DNA of 64,000 bases from Paenibacillus sp. SYP-B3998 (GTDB lineage: Bacteria > Bacillota > Bacilli > Paenibacillales > NBRC-103111): contig NZ_JAAIKC010000018.1 in assembly GCF_010820665.1 (NCBI RefSeq), positions 1 to 64,000 on the forward strand. The letters run 5' to 3'. The translations under genes and the position numbers were made by a program. Shown here piece by piece: positions 63,642 through 64,000 of the stretch. How positions within the stretch are numbered: the stretch's first letter is position 1; every line of letters starts with the position of its first letter. The notes beneath the pieces are model-generated. The model worked only from the letters and a program-made list of their open reading frames with translations, searched no databases and was not told the DNA's origin.

Positions 63642-64000
63642 TTAGATCTCCCTTTCGCTGCTAACTTGTATTTGTAACAATCGTCTTGCATTGTTCCCGA
63701 AAATGAGCTCAATATCGTTCTCTCTCATATTGAGGTCGCGACAAACCCTCACTTGGTCTTGCAAATACCGGTACACGTAACCGCGTGGAAACCCGAATGA
63801 ATCCGTCCCGAATATCATGCGTTCCGGACCGATCAATTCGTAGGTTTTACGAAATAATGTCTCCAATGTCAGCTCATAGGGCATCCAACGAGTCCATTGA
63901 TTGGAGCCGGAAGTATCAATATGGACGTTGGGACAGCTCCAACATAACTGGAGCAGCTCTTTGAAATACCCCGCACCGAAATGCGGAACGATAAACGGAA
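63642..64000 (-). CDS. Amidohydrolase-family protein (partial, cut by the right window edge)
   Basis: Only the C-terminal 119 residues or so are present; the gene runs on past 64000. The visible part keeps PHFGAGYF, the VHIDTSGSN strand, RMIFGTDSFGFP (with the Asp that completes the metal site in this family) and a C-terminal LIFGNNARRLLQI, all typical of the COG2159 metal-dependent amidohydrolases. These act on small cyclic or aromatic amides, lactones or acids. It is the upstream partner of the ABC transporter. An internal ATG at 63884 is not the true start. Confidence 0.82.
   Translation of the reverse strand, partial: PFIVPHFGAGYFKELLQLCWSCPNVHIDTSGSNQWTRWMPYELTLETLFRKTYELIGPERMIFGTDSFGFPRGYVYRYLQDQVRVCRDLNMRENDIELIFGNNARRLLQIQVSSEREI

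Noticed and set aside
1..64000. CRISPR arrays, tRNAs, insertion sequences, prophage genes
   Set aside because: No regularly spaced direct repeats, cloverleaf-like segments, transposase or phage-type proteins were seen on reading.

Overview
The window looks like chromosomal DNA of a Paenibacillus-type member of the Bacillales. The signs are strong AGGAGG-like ribosome-binding sites, frequent TTG/GTG starts, CsoR/CopZ/CopA copper control, an SLH-anchored surface enzyme, YesM/YesN two-component systems beside carbohydrate ABC transporters, HprK, and family proteins such as YwmB, YueD, AlkD and DUF2653. I saw no phage, insertion sequence, CRISPR array or tRNA. The assignment is inferred from protein content, not from a database search.

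Left edge (1-4.7 kb): a minus-strand rRNA operon lies just outside the window; its leader (boxA) and two tandem promoters are inside. Next come YwmB, a VOC protein, a small protein behind a possibly structured leader, and a secreted SLH/5'-nucleotidase. 4.7-11 kb: a hybrid histidine kinase overlapping a CheR methyltransferase, then hisC, mscL with a zinc-ribbon tail, and yueD. 11-17.5 kb is a copper-efflux island (two CopA pumps, csoR-copZ-lipoprotein). The csoR and copA promoters are near-identical, with a GC-rich putative CsoR operator in a 16-bp spacer. 17.7-25.1 kb is mixed housekeeping: GNAT, adenosine deaminase, AlkD glycosylase, HAD phosphatase, and an acyl-CoA ligase / dead thioesterase / dienoyl-CoA reductase group.

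25.2-33.9 kb is one minus-strand sugar locus: YesM kinase and YesN regulator, then binding protein, two permeases, a Gfo/Idh/MocA dehydrogenase and a sugar-phosphate isomerase. Divergent from it, 34.1-38.0 kb is a D-amino-acid module: a DauR/YheO-like regulator with an overlapping palindromic operator, a DSD1-type PLP enzyme, a D-aminoacylase and a RidA protein. 38.1-40.4 kb holds a small membrane-anchored protein and a chemoreceptor. 40.5-48.8 kb is a galactose-type system: response regulator, sensor kinase and an extra sugar-binding lipoprotein (apparently a three-component sensor), then mglB-mglA-mglC.

49-53.1 kb pairs a membrane GGDEF-EAL protein with a translationally coupled solute-binding lipoprotein. 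53.2-60.3 kb has small proteins, a CBS protein, a stand-alone HprK with altered motifs, a secreted Pro-rich protein, a class A penicillin-binding protein, a 52-residue membrane peptide gene and a frameshifted WYL regulator. 60.5-64 kb is another carbohydrate ABC transporter preceded by an amidohydrolase cut by the right edge. Overall the window is dominated by sensing and uptake of carbohydrates and by salvage of unusual carbon and nitrogen sources.
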